Below, in pieces: positions 8,757 to 17,959 of a DNA stretch of 64,000 nt. The position numbers and the translations under genes are program-made. The DNA lies in contig NZ_BAABMF010000004.1 in the NCBI RefSeq assembly GCF_050402865.1, positions 186,001 through 250,000 of the forward strand, in the 5' to 3' direction. The notes under the pieces are model-generated. The model searched no databases, had not been told where the DNA came from, and saw only the letters and a program-made list of their open reading frames with translations. How positions within the stretch are numbered: position 1 is the stretch's first letter; each line of letters starts with the position of its first letter. This stretch comes from Clostridium_AF sediminicola (GTDB taxonomy: Bacteria > Bacillota > Clostridia > Clostridiales > Clostridiaceae).

Positions 8757-10064
8757 ATGTCATTTATTAGCTACTTAACAAACAATATTTTCAAGCAACC
8801 ACCAATTCTTTTAGGTGTAATTGCAATGGTAGGATTATTGATTCAAGGAAAGAGTATTAGTGACGTAATAAAAGGAACTTTTAAGACAATTATTGGAGTA
8901 ATTGCTTTATTTAAAGGTGTTGGGATTATTGCTGCATCACTTTCACCACTTGCAAGTGCATTTTCAACTTTATACTCTGTTCCAGAAGCAAATCAATTTG
9001 ATCCTGCTGCTTGGGTAAATTTTATAGGTGATTATGGTAGTCAAATAGGTATCGTTATTATTTTAGCTTTTATAATCAACTTAATAGTTGCAAGATTCAC
9101 ACCTATAAAGAACATATTCTTAACAGGGCACATTTTCTTCTGGATGTCTTATATCTTTATAGCTGGTGGAGTAGAGGGTGGCTTAACTGGTACAACTCTA
9201 ATAGTATTTGCTACAGTTTTACTTTCAATTTACATTATTGTGGTTCCTGCACTTATGAGACCATTAGTTAAAAAAGTTACAGGAAGTGATCAATTTACAA
9301 TTGGACATACTACTTCTATCTTTTGTTTTATAGGAGCAGGTGTTGGTAAATTAGTTGGAAACAAAGACAAAACTACTGAAGATATTGAAGTTCCTGCTTA
9401 TTTAGATTTCATTAAGGACACTACAATTTCAACTTCATTAATATTATTTATTACTTATATAATTGTTGGGTTAATAATAGGGGCAGAAGCAAGACTAGAT
9501 GTGTTTGGTGGAGCTTTAGGAAGTATTGCAACTATTGGTGGTATGCAATATGATTTATTCTCATTCAGTTTAATGGCTGGATTGACATTTGGAGCAGGTC
9601 TTACAATTTTACTTACAGGAGTTCGTTTAATGCTTGCAGAAATTATCCCTGCATTCAAAGGTATTTCAGATAAATTGATACCGAATGCTATTCCTGCATT
9701 AGATGTTCCAATGGTATTCCCTTATGCACCAAATGCATTGATAATTGGTTTCTTAGTAAGTATGGTTACAAGTATATTGACTATAGTTGTAATGGCTTCA
9801 ACAGGTACAATGACTTATGCAGTAATTCCTTTAACAGTAGCATGTTTCTTCGATGTAGCACCAGCTGCAATTTTTGCAAATGCTTATGGTGGACGTAGAG
9901 GTGCAATAATTGCAAGTGCAGTAAGTGGTATCGTAATGGTATTACTTGTAAATGCTGCAATGCCTGCTTTATTCAATACTGTTGCAGGATTTAATCAGGC
10001 ATTTGGAGGAAATGACTTCTCTATATGGGGTATAATTGGTTCATTCTTCGCTAAACTTTTTTAA
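8757..10064 (+). CDS. PTS EIIC permease, ascorbate (UlaA/SgaT) family
   Basis: A 435-residue membrane permease of the UlaA/SgaT family with about ten hydrophobic helices. It starts MSFISYLTNNIFKQPPILLG and contains the family region GHIFFWMSYIFIAGG followed by VEGGLTGTTL. ATG 8757 follows GGGAGG; the longer frame from 8682 lacks a ribosome site. It pairs with the EIIB just upstream to import and phosphorylate a sugar. A strong hairpin with a short T run follows the stop and separates it from the catabolic genes. Confidence 0.9.
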   Translation: MSFISYLTNNIFKQPPILLGVIAMVGLLIQGKSISDVIKGTFKTIIGVIALFKGVGIIAASLSPLASAFSTLYSVPEANQFDPAAWVNFIGDYGSQIGIVIILAFIINLIVARFTPIKNIFLTGHIFFWMSYIFIAGGVEGGLTGTTLIVFATVLLSIYIIVVPALMRPLVKKVTGSDQFTIGHTTSIFCFIGAGVGKLVGNKDKTTEDIEVPAYLDFIKDTTISTSLILFITYIIVGLIIGAEARLDVFGGALGSIATIGGMQYDLFSFSLMAGLTFGAGLTILLTGVRLMLAEIIPAFKGISDKLIPNAIPALDVPMVFPYAPNALIIGFLVSMVTSILTIVVMASTGTMTYAVIPLTVACFFDVAPAAIFANAYGGRRGAIIASAVSGIVMVLLVNAAMPALFNTVAGFNQAFGGNDFSIWGIIGSFFAKLF

Positions 10065-10080
10065 AAAAATAAATAACCCA

Positions 10081-10112
10081 ATATGACACACTATTCTGTG
10101 TGTCATATTTTT
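10081..10112 (+). terminator. Terminator or attenuator inside cluster A
   Basis: Perfect 11-base stem ATATGACACAC / GTGTGTCATAT, loop TATTCT, then five T. It lies between the EIIC gene and the co-directional catabolic genes, so it may lower downstream expression relative to the transporter. Confidence 0.8.
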
Positions 10113-10135
10113 AAAAAAATATGAGGGGTGAGGAT

Positions 10136-10984
10136 ATGAAGTTTGGAATACATTTATCAACTTTTACAAAAGAGTGGTCAGAAGATGTTTTTAAATATCT
10201 AACTTTGGTAAAAAACTACGGGTATGATGGGGTTGAATTTCCATTGATGGCACCAGAAGAATTTGATGTGAAGAAAGCTAAGAAATTGCTAAAAGAGAAT
10301 GGATTAATATGTACCTGTGGTACAGGACTTAACCCTTCAATAGATATATCTTCAGCTGACTTACAAATTCGAAAAAATGGAATTGAGCATCTTAAAAAAT
10401 GTATTGATATATGTAATGAGTTAGAAAGTGATGTTTTGGGTGGAGTTCTTTATGCACCATGGGGGCAATTTAAGACAAGAACCGAAGGAAAAGAAGATAT
10501 AAAGAGAAGTTTAGAAGCATTAAACCAAATGGGAGAGTACGGGAAAAAAAGAGGTGTGGTACTTGCCTTAGAGATTTTGAATAGATATGAAACATATTTT
10601 TTAAATACAGTTAACGAAGGAAAAGAATATCTAAAAAGAATTAATAGTGAGCATGTAAAATTACATTTTGATACATTCCATTCCAATATTGAAGAAACAA
10701 ATATGTATTCTGCTATTGTTGAAGGGAATAAAGATATACACCATATCCACTTTTGTGAAAATAATAGAGGCATCCCTGGCACAGGAAGCATTGATTGGAA
10801 AAAAGTAAAACAGTCCCTTAATTATATAGGTTATGATAGGTGGATTACAATTGAAAATTTCGTTATGCCTAATTGCGGTGTAGGCAAAGACGTATATATA
10901 TGGAGAAATATTCAGCAAGATGGAAATACTGCTGCAAGAGAAGGTATTAAGTTTATGAGAAAATTATTTGGGGAGGTAAAGTAA
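10136..10984 (+). CDS. Sugar isomerase/epimerase, ketose 3-epimerase-like (xylose isomerase TIM barrel)
   Basis: A 282-residue AP endonuclease-2/xylose isomerase-like TIM barrel. The four expected metal ligands of D-tagatose/D-psicose 3-epimerases can be picked out: Glu in LALEILNRYE, Asp in LHFDTFHSNIEE, His in HIHFCENNRGIPGTG, and Glu in WITIENF. The RGIPGTG loop is typical of that group. It likely interconverts ketoses for the kinase and aldolase that follow. ATG 10136 is preferred over 10121 because GGGGTGAGG precedes it. The stop TAA directly abuts the next ATG, indicating translational coupling. Confidence 0.82.
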   Translation: MKFGIHLSTFTKEWSEDVFKYLTLVKNYGYDGVEFPLMAPEEFDVKKAKKLLKENGLICTCGTGLNPSIDISSADLQIRKNGIEHLKKCIDICNELESDVLGGVLYAPWGQFKTRTEGKEDIKRSLEALNQMGEYGKKRGVVLALEILNRYETYFLNTVNEGKEYLKRINSEHVKLHFDTFHSNIEETNMYSAIVEGNKDIHHIHFCENNRGIPGTGSIDWKKVKQSLNYIGYDRWITIENFVMPNCGVGKDVYIWRNIQQDGNTAAREGIKFMRKLFGEVK

Positions 10985-11620
10985 ATGTTCACACCAATGG
11001 AAGTAAAAGAATTGCTAATAAATATTGCAGAAATGTATATAGCGAAAAAAGAAGAACTATCAAAATATGATGCAATCATTGGAGATGGGGATCATGGCAT
11101 AACAATGGCTAGAGGGGCAAAAGCTGCTAAAGCAAAACTAGAGACCATGGAAGAGGGGACATGTAGAGATTATTTCAAAGCATATGGAAGAACTTTGGTT
11201 TCAACTATGGGGGGAGCTATGGGTCCATTATTTGGCTCAATATTCTTAGAATTATCTAAAGCATGTAAAGGAAAAGATAATTTTGATTTAGCTGAGTTAT
11301 GTGAAGGAATTACAAATGCAGAGTATAAAATATGTGATTTAGGTGGGGCAAAAGTAGGAGATAAAACTATGGTTGATTCTATACATCCTACAGTTTTAGC
11401 CTTACAAAATGGAAAAGATTCAGATATGACTTTAAAAGAAGCTTTAGAGAGTGCAGTTAAGGCTGCAGATGATGGAGTGAAAGCTACGATTCCACTAAGA
11501 GCAAGAATGGGTCGTTCAAAATATTTACAGGAAAAATCTATAGGACATCAAGATGCAGGGGCTACATCTTTTTATTATTTAATTAAGAAGATAGATGAAT
11601 ATGCAAATATAGATAAATAA
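10985..11620 (+). CDS. dhaL: Dihydroxyacetone kinase-like subunit L
   Basis: A 211-residue DAK2-domain (DhaL) protein that binds nucleotide and phosphorylates the substrate held covalently by DhaK. Visible signatures are IIGDGDHGITMARG (metal/nucleotide Asp residues) near the N-terminus, GGAMGPLFGSIF in the middle and IPLRARMGRSKYL near the C-terminus. No DhaM is encoded in the window, so an ATP-dependent mode like other two-subunit ketose/tetrulose kinases is more likely than PTS-driven kinase. The gene order L then K is reversed relative to E. coli. Substrate is inferred to be a ketose delivered by the neighbouring isomerase and epimerase. Confidence 0.88.
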   Translation: MFTPMEVKELLINIAEMYIAKKEELSKYDAIIGDGDHGITMARGAKAAKAKLETMEEGTCRDYFKAYGRTLVSTMGGAMGPLFGSIFLELSKACKGKDNFDLAELCEGITNAEYKICDLGGAKVGDKTMVDSIHPTVLALQNGKDSDMTLKEALESAVKAADDGVKATIPLRARMGRSKYLQEKSIGHQDAGATSFYYLIKKIDEYANIDK

Positions 11621-11668
11621 AATTAATATACAGAGTGTGAATTAAGACATATAGGAAGGATGATAAAA

Positions 11669-12667
11669 ATGAAATTGAAAAAATTTATTAATGATCCAGA
11701 AGAATTAGTTGAAGATACAATTGAAGGATTTGTTAAGGCATTTAGTGATAAAATTGTTAAACTTCCTAACAGTAATGTAGTTATGAAGAAAAACGTTGAC
11801 ACAGGTAAAGTAGCTGTAATAATCGGAAATGGGTCAGGTCATGAACCTGCATGCATAGGTTTTGTAGGAGAAAATATGTTGACAGCTAATGTTTATGGTG
11901 GAATTTTTGCTGCGCCAGGACCAGATTCTTTATATGACGCAATAGAAGCAACGGATAAAGGCGCTGGGGTATGTGTATTAATCTCAAATCATGCAGGAGA
12001 TGTGATGAATTCAAAGATGGCTATAGACATGGCACAGGATGATGATTTTAATTGTGAAGGTGTTATTTTATATGATGATATCGCGTCTGCACCAAAAGAA
12101 GAACCAAAGGAAAGACGAGGTACAGCAGGAACTCTATTTAACTATAAAATTGTTGGTTCTTATGCAAATGAAGGACATAATTTAGAGGCAGTTGTGGAAA
12201 TGGCGAAAAAGGTTAGAGACAATACAAGAACCTTAACAGTTGCAACTTTACCAGGAACTTCACCAATAACTGGATATCAAATGTTTGAAATTGAGGATGA
12301 CGAGATAGAAATTGGTATGGGAGTCCATGGAGAAGCTGCTGCACATACAATGAAAATCTCAACTGCAAGAGAAATTGCAGAGGTTATGTGTGAACAATTG
12401 ATCCAAGATAAACCATATGTAAATGGGGATGAAGTTGCAGTCTTGGTTAATGGATGTGGACAGACTACGTATATGGAATTGTTGATTTTCTATAATGAAG
12501 TAGAAAGAATTCTTAAAGAAAAAGGTATTACAGCTTATAAACCTGCTATTGGTAGCTATATAACTACCCAAGAAATGGGTGGAATAGCACTTGCATTTTG
12601 CAAATTAGAGGGAGAAATGAAAGAAATGTGGGCTAAGGAAACTGATGCACCTGGATTTAAAATTTAG
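11669..12667 (+). CDS. dhaK: Dihydroxyacetone kinase-like subunit K
   Basis: A 332-residue DhaK-type substrate-binding subunit. It contains VIIGNGSGHEPACIGFVG near residue 50, NVYGGIFAAP, and MGVHGEAAAH with His220 at the place of E. coli DhaK His218, the residue that forms a hemiaminal with the ketone substrate. ATG 11669 follows AGGAAGGA with proper spacing. Together with DhaL it should phosphorylate a ketose or short ketone at C1. With the class II aldolase next door this would give a ketose 1-phosphate that is cleaved to dihydroxyacetone phosphate and an aldehyde. Confidence 0.9.
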   Translation: MKLKKFINDPEELVEDTIEGFVKAFSDKIVKLPNSNVVMKKNVDTGKVAVIIGNGSGHEPACIGFVGENMLTANVYGGIFAAPGPDSLYDAIEATDKGAGVCVLISNHAGDVMNSKMAIDMAQDDDFNCEGVILYDDIASAPKEEPKERRGTAGTLFNYKIVGSYANEGHNLEAVVEMAKKVRDNTRTLTVATLPGTSPITGYQMFEIEDDEIEIGMGVHGEAAAHTMKISTAREIAEVMCEQLIQDKPYVNGDEVAVLVNGCGQTTYMELLIFYNEVERILKEKGITAYKPAIGSYITTQEMGGIALAFCKLEGEMKEMWAKETDAPGFKI

Positions 12668-12693
12668 CTAAAATTCAAGAAGTAGGTGAATAT

Positions 12694-13545
12694 ATGAATT
12701 TAGTACGGATGAAAGAACTTCTTCAATATGCAGAGAAAAGTAAAAAAGGTATTGCAGCTATTAATGTTAGTAATATGGAAACTATTAAAGCTGTAATGGA
12801 AGCAGCTTCAATTGCAAATTTTCCAGTTATACTTCAAGTTGCCCCTATTCAATTAGAAATTCAAAAAATTACTTATGAGGAAATAGCTGAAATAGTGAAA
12901 ATTCTTGGAAAAAAATATGATATAAAAGCTTCACTTCACTTAGATCATGCAGAAACAGTAGAAGAATGTAAAGAAGCAATTGATGCAGGCTTTACTTCAG
13001 TTATGTATGATGGTTCAAAGGTATCTTTAGAGGAAAATATGAAGAATTCTAAGGAAGTTGTTCTTTATGCAAAACCCAAAGAGATAACTGTTGAAGCAGA
13101 ACTTGGAAGAGTAGCAGGGGCAGAAGGAGAATCTAATGATTCAATTAAAGCCTTGATGACAGACCCTTCAATAGCAGCACATTTTGTTAAAAGTACTGGA
13201 ATTGATTGTCTTGCAGTATCCATAGGAAATGCTCATGGAGAATATAAATTTGAGCCAAAGCTTGATTTTGAAAGACTTAAAGCTATCTATAATGAAGCTA
13301 AAATTCCACTAGTATTACATGGGGGGACGGGTATTCCAGACAAAGATATAAAGAAAGCTATTGAACTAGGAATTAGAAAAATAAATTTTTATACAGAAAT
13401 AGATTCGGAATTTGTGAAAGGTTTCATAGAGGCATACACAAATAACAATAAAATATATATGATGTCTGCTCAAGAAGAAGCAAGACAAAGAATGATAAAG
13501 AAAACTGTAAATAAAATAGAACTATGTAAGAGAATTAAGAGTTAA
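12694..13545 (+). CDS. Class II ketose-(bis)phosphate aldolase (FbaA/GatY/KbaY family)
   Basis: A 283-residue zinc aldolase. Family motifs in order: ASLHLDHAE (metal His), VEAELGRVAGAEGE, SIGNAHGEYK (metal His), VLHGGTGIPD (metal His and phosphate loop) and the KINFYTEID strand. It cleaves ketose 1-phosphates or 1,6-bisphosphates to dihydroxyacetone phosphate plus an aldehyde. In this operon the aldehyde may be the substrate of the Fe-dependent dehydrogenase at 17960. Start ATG follows AAGTAGGTGA. Sequence alone cannot decide between fructose, tagatose or 6-modified ketose phosphates. Confidence 0.9.
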   Translation: MNLVRMKELLQYAEKSKKGIAAINVSNMETIKAVMEAASIANFPVILQVAPIQLEIQKITYEEIAEIVKILGKKYDIKASLHLDHAETVEECKEAIDAGFTSVMYDGSKVSLEENMKNSKEVVLYAKPKEITVEAELGRVAGAEGESNDSIKALMTDPSIAAHFVKSTGIDCLAVSIGNAHGEYKFEPKLDFERLKAIYNEAKIPLVLHGGTGIPDKDIKKAIELGIRKINFYTEIDSEFVKGFIEAYTNNNKIYMMSAQEEARQRMIKKTVNKIELCKRIKS

Positions 13546-13577
13546 AAATTAACAATTGAGAATTAAGGAGGAATTTC

Positions 13578-14915
13578 ATGAAGGTAGGATTATTATCTTT
13601 TGGTTTCCCAAATTTCAGATACGATATTGCAGAGGATAATCTAAAGATTACCATTGAAAAATTAAAAAGTGAAAAATATGAGCTTATTTATAGAGATAAT
13701 ATTTTGATAGAAGAAGAAAAAATCGAAAAAGCTTTACAGGAATTAAAGAATGAAAATATAGATTTATTGATTATACAATGCGGAACTTACTCTTTTGGAA
13801 GTGCAATGACAAAGGTTATAGAGCTATTTAGGGAAACACCACTATTATTATGGGGATTTAGAGAACCTTATATTCAAGGTTTCCGTGGATTACCACTGAA
13901 TTCTTTATGTGGACTAAATATGTATGGAAGCTTTCTAAAAAAAGCAGAAAAAGAATATAGTTATGTTTATGGAAGCGTAGATGAAGAGATAGTTTATGAA
14001 AAAATCAATAGAACAATAAAAGCAATAGAAATCAAATCAAAACTTAAAAAAAGCAAATTCTGTGTAATTGGGGGAAGGGTTCCTGGATTTTATCTTTCAA
14101 ATGCAGATGAGCTACGTTTGAGATTTGAAATAGGGCCTGAAATTAGATATTACTCAATTGCTAGTTTGTTAAATGATGTTAAAAACATTAGTGAAGAAAG
14201 AGTAAATAGTGAAGTTTTGAAAATGAAAAATGAAGTATCAGCAATTACAACTACTGATGAAATGCTTCAAAAGACAGCTAGGATTTATTTGGCTATAAAG
14301 GATTTCAAAGAAGAAAATAATATAGATGCATTTACTATAAAATGTTGGCCAGAATTCCAGTCACTTTATAACTGTAGTGTTTGTGGGGTTGTTGCTAGAT
14401 TAAATAATGAAGGAATCATGACTTCTTGTGAAGGGGATATAACAGGCCTTACAACTATGTACATTCAATATTTAATAACTAGTGAGCCAAGCTTCTTTGC
14501 TGATTTTGTTAATGTTAATGAAGAAGGTATTGCAAAGATGTGGCATTGTGGACCAGCACCAATTTGTCTTGCAAAAGATAGTTGCACAACAAAATATATA
14601 GAACATCCTACTATTAAGAACGGAATGGGATTTGCTACTGAATTTAAAATGAAGCAAGGAGCTCTAACTGTATTAAAACTTAAAGAAGCAAAAGAAGGCT
14701 ATCTTTTATTCATGGCAAAAGGTACTGGAATTGATGAAGATAGAGATTTATCAGGAAATCAAGCAGATATAAAATTCAAGTCATCTCCTGAAAAAGTTAT
14801 AGATACTATTATGAATAACGGAATAGAACATCATTATGCTATTGTCTATGCTGATATTGAGAAAGAACTAACAGAAGTATGTAAGTGGACAGGTATAAAA
14901 ATGCTTAAATGCTAG
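13578..14915 (+). CDS. L-fucose/L-arabinose isomerase-family protein (COG2407), cluster A copy
   Basis: A 445-residue sugar isomerase-fold protein. Probable metal ligands are the acidic residue in KCWPEF, the Asp in SCEGDITG and the His in MWHCGPAP. It is a clear paralogue of the protein at 53768: both share LLW-x-x-REP, LNSL-x-G and WHCG. COG2407 includes sulfoquinovose isomerases as well as fucose-type isomerases, so it probably turns an aldose into the ketose used by the adjacent kinase. Start ATG follows AAGGAGGAAT. The preceding 32-base gap is AT-rich without a terminator. Confidence 0.82.
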   Translation: MKVGLLSFGFPNFRYDIAEDNLKITIEKLKSEKYELIYRDNILIEEEKIEKALQELKNENIDLLIIQCGTYSFGSAMTKVIELFRETPLLLWGFREPYIQGFRGLPLNSLCGLNMYGSFLKKAEKEYSYVYGSVDEEIVYEKINRTIKAIEIKSKLKKSKFCVIGGRVPGFYLSNADELRLRFEIGPEIRYYSIASLLNDVKNISEERVNSEVLKMKNEVSAITTTDEMLQKTARIYLAIKDFKEENNIDAFTIKCWPEFQSLYNCSVCGVVARLNNEGIMTSCEGDITGLTTMYIQYLITSEPSFFADFVNVNEEGIAKMWHCGPAPICLAKDSCTTKYIEHPTIKNGMGFATEFKMKQGALTVLKLKEAKEGYLLFMAKGTGIDEDRDLSGNQADIKFKSSPEKVIDTIMNNGIEHHYAIVYADIEKELTEVCKWTGIKMLKC

Positions 14916-14928
14916 CAGGAGGAGAACT

Positions 14929-17103
14929 ATGAAAAAGGATAAATTTTTATACGCAGCAGGGTACTACCCTTTGATGCACGATAAAAAAGATTGGAAAAAA
15001 GATTTAAAACTAATGAAAGAGTCAGGTATAAATCTGATACGTACAGCAGAACTATTTAATACTTGGGATCGTATCGAACCAGAAAAAGGAAAGTTTGAAT
15101 TTGGATTTCTAGATGAATTCTTTGACTTATGTAGGGAATATGGGATTGAAATACTATTAGGAACTGGTACAGCATCTCCACCATATTGGATACATAAAGA
15201 ATATCCAGATTCAAATATCCTAAATAATCATGGAGAGCAATATCCTAATAATGTTTCTTATACTTGGGCATGCATTGACCATAAAGGGTATTTAAAAGAA
15301 AGTGAAAGATATATAACCACATTGATAAATAGATATAAAGATCATCCTGCACTTAATGCATATCAGATTCATAATGAAATAGGACATCCATTTATGCCTC
15401 TTCAACAAGGGGGAGTTGATATTTATTGTTATTGTGAACATACTCAGAATAACTTCCGAAAGTGGTTAAAGGAAAAATATAAAACTTTGGATGAGTTGAA
15501 TTTTGCATATAGATGGGGCGCAACAAATACCTGCCATACAACTTGGGAAGAAATAGAAGCACCAAAGACAAAACCAGTGAGTTGGTCAAGCGTTACCAGA
15601 TGGCTTGATTGGAGATTATTTTCCATGAAAAACTATGTTAATTTTGTTTCTTGGCAAAATGACATTATAAAAGCAATAGACAAAGATCACCCAACATCTA
15701 CAAATACATTTTTCTTAAAATCTCAAGATCCATTAGCAGTATTAACTGCTATAGATCAGTTCGAAATGGCAAAGGTTGTGGACTATATAGGATATGATTT
15801 ATATCCAGGTAGTGGAGATAAATTAGAAAAAATGCCTGAATTTGCATCTATGTTTTTGGATATGGCTAAGAGTACGTCTAAACCATTAGGGAAAAATTAT
15901 TGGCTTTTAGAAACAGAAAGCGGTCCTATTAATGGATGGGTGTTAGGACCAAGTAGAAATGTAAAAGGTTTTGATTTAATTAGAAATGTATTTGAAGCCA
16001 TAGCCCATGATGCAAAATTAACTTTGTATCAAGGATGGAGAGAATGGGATTTTCAACCTCTGCATTGGGGTGCAATAGTTGATTTAGATGGAAATCCTAC
16101 AGAGAGAACAGATGCGGCTGGGAAAATAGGCGCTATATTAGCTGAACATGGAAACGATATTGTTAAGACTAATAATCCAACTGGAGATATAGCAATATTG
16201 ATATCGAAAGAAAACGCAATAGTAATGAATGGAATGGGACAAGAAGAATTCCTTTTGAAGGCTATGAGAGGTGCCTATAGTGTATTTTGGCAAAAGGGGT
16301 ATGCAATTGATTTTGTAACACCTGAACTTATAAAAAATGGATATGCTAATAGATACAAAGCTGTTTATGCGCCTATGTTGGCGGTTATAGATGAAGAATT
16401 AAGTAAAGGATTGGAAGGTTACGTGAATCAAGGAGGTATCTTTATTGGTGGCCCAAGATGCGGAATGTTGGGTAAACATGGTTGGTACAATCATAAAGTT
16501 CCATGCTTCGGTTTAAGTGATGTATTCGGAATTGAAATAAAAGAAACGGATGCTAAGACAAATCCAAATGTTACATTAAATAATAAAAACTATGGGGGTT
16601 TTTGGCACAAAGAAACCTTATCTATGGCTAGCAAAAACACTGAAGTAATAGCTAGATTTGACGATGATTCTCCTGCAGTTACATTGAATTCATATGGTAA
16701 GGGGTATGGTTTATTCTTTGCTACACATGCAGATGTTGCATATTTAGAAAATGATTCATATTTGCTTTGGGATATAATTGACCAGGTTTTATTGGATAAA
16801 GGAGTAGAGCAGACTTTAACTTTAGACTATACCAACAGAAAAGATAAAGAAATAGACGGTCATTATTTAGAAGGGGAAGATAAGGGATATATATTTGTAA
16901 CGAATTATGTTCTTAAAAATCATCCTAATTTCTTCGTTAATGGAAAGAAAGCTGTACGAATCTCTCTTAAAGTAGATAAATCTTATAGTACTGCAGTGGA
17001 CTTAATTACAGGAGAAAATTATGAATTAACTTATAAAAATGGAAAATTACAATGGAATGTGACTATAACTAAAAACCAAGTGTTGCTATTGAAATTGAAA
17101 TAG
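14929..17103 (+). CDS. GH42-family beta-galactosidase-like glycosidase
   Basis: A 724-residue intracellular glycoside hydrolase with no signal peptide. The N-terminal TIM barrel carries the acid/base Glu150 in QIHNEIG and the likely nucleophile Glu328 in WLLETESGPINGW, matching the GH42 pattern. WREWDFQPLHWGA is also typical. A trimerisation-like domain (about 400-610) and a C-terminal beta domain follow. Length fits the family (650-700). Inside a PTS operon it may act on a glycoside or disaccharide after uptake; beta-galactoside, alpha-arabinoside or 6-deoxy-sugar specificity cannot be distinguished. ATG lies 14 bases after the isomerase stop, behind AGGAGGAG. Confidence 0.85.
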   Translation: MKKDKFLYAAGYYPLMHDKKDWKKDLKLMKESGINLIRTAELFNTWDRIEPEKGKFEFGFLDEFFDLCREYGIEILLGTGTASPPYWIHKEYPDSNILNNHGEQYPNNVSYTWACIDHKGYLKESERYITTLINRYKDHPALNAYQIHNEIGHPFMPLQQGGVDIYCYCEHTQNNFRKWLKEKYKTLDELNFAYRWGATNTCHTTWEEIEAPKTKPVSWSSVTRWLDWRLFSMKNYVNFVSWQNDIIKAIDKDHPTSTNTFFLKSQDPLAVLTAIDQFEMAKVVDYIGYDLYPGSGDKLEKMPEFASMFLDMAKSTSKPLGKNYWLLETESGPINGWVLGPSRNVKGFDLIRNVFEAIAHDAKLTLYQGWREWDFQPLHWGAIVDLDGNPTERTDAAGKIGAILAEHGNDIVKTNNPTGDIAILISKENAIVMNGMGQEEFLLKAMRGAYSVFWQKGYAIDFVTPELIKNGYANRYKAVYAPMLAVIDEELSKGLEGYVNQGGIFIGGPRCGMLGKHGWYNHKVPCFGLSDVFGIEIKETDAKTNPNVTLNNKNYGGFWHKETLSMASKNTEVIARFDDDSPAVTLNSYGKGYGLFFATHADVAYLENDSYLLWDIIDQVLLDKGVEQTLTLDYTNRKDKEIDGHYLEGEDKGYIFVTNYVLKNHPNFFVNGKKAVRISLKVDKSYSTAVDLITGENYELTYKNGKLQWNVTITKNQVLLLKLK

Positions 17104-17123
17104 CGAAAGAGGGAGATGAAAAA

Positions 17124-17921
17124 ATGAAAAACATAAAAGATATTGAATGTTTTCTACTAGATATGGATGGAACTTTCTATTTGGGAAATGAAATAATTGA
17201 GGGTTCTTTAGAGTTTCTTGATACACTTAAAGCTCAAAATAAGGAGTTTTTGTTTCTTACAAATAACTCATCGAAGAATAAATATGCATATCAGAAGAAA
17301 TTAGCAGGGCTGGGATGTGAAGTAGATCCAAACAGAGTATTTACATCTGGTGAGGCAACAACAATATATTTGAAAAATAGAAAACAGGGTGCAAAAATAT
17401 TTTTATTAGGTACCGCATTACTAGAAGAAGAATTTATTAAAGCAGGTTTTGAATTAATCAAAGATAGAAGTATTCGTCCAGATTTCGTTGTGCTAGGATT
17501 TGATACTACACTAACTTATGAAAAATTATGGATAGCATGTGATTTAATAAGAGACGGAGTTGAATATATAGCTACACACCCAGATTATAATTGTCCTCTA
17601 GAAGATGAAAAATTTATGCCTGATACAGGTGCTATGATTGACCTAATAAACGCTTCTACAGGAAAAAGACCTTATGTAGTGGGAAAACCAAATAAAACAA
17701 TAATAGAATCCCTATGTGAAAAATATGGATACGATAAATCTAAAGTTGCAATGGTGGGGGACAGATTATATACGGATATAAAAACTGGAGAGAATGCAGG
17801 AGTTACATCAATCTTGGTGTTATCAGGAGAAACCAAACTTCAAGACTATGAAAATTCAGATGTAAATGCTGATTTTATATTTCCATCTTTGAAGTATATT
17901 GACGAAGAATTACAAAACTAA
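17124..17921 (+). CDS. HAD-superfamily sugar phosphatase, NagD/HAD-IIA type
   Basis: A 265-residue HAD-IIA phosphatase. Motif I LLDMDGTFYLG holds the nucleophile Asp, motif II is FLTNNSS, the motif III Lys lies in VVGKPNK, and motif IV is MVGDRLYTDIKTG. The C2 cap lies between about residues 90 and 190. It could dephosphorylate a PTS-delivered sugar phosphate so that the glycosidase, isomerase and kinase can act, or simply detoxify accumulated sugar phosphates. Start ATG follows GAGGGAG, 20 bases after the GH42 stop, so it is in the same operon. Confidence 0.87.
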   Translation: MKNIKDIECFLLDMDGTFYLGNEIIEGSLEFLDTLKAQNKEFLFLTNNSSKNKYAYQKKLAGLGCEVDPNRVFTSGEATTIYLKNRKQGAKIFLLGTALLEEEFIKAGFELIKDRSIRPDFVVLGFDTTLTYEKLWIACDLIRDGVEYIATHPDYNCPLEDEKFMPDTGAMIDLINASTGKRPYVVGKPNKTIIESLCEKYGYDKSKVAMVGDRLYTDIKTGENAGVTSILVLSGETKLQDYENSDVNADFIFPSLKYIDEELQN

Positions 17922-17959
17922 TATAAAATATCAGATTTTTGGTAACAAGGAGGTAAAGT

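Noticed and set aside
8281..10064. Ascorbate utilisation (ula) operon
   Set aside because: EIIB and EIIC are of the Ula type, but no UlaG lactonase, UlaD decarboxylase or UlaF epimerase is present; downstream enzymes indicate another sugar.
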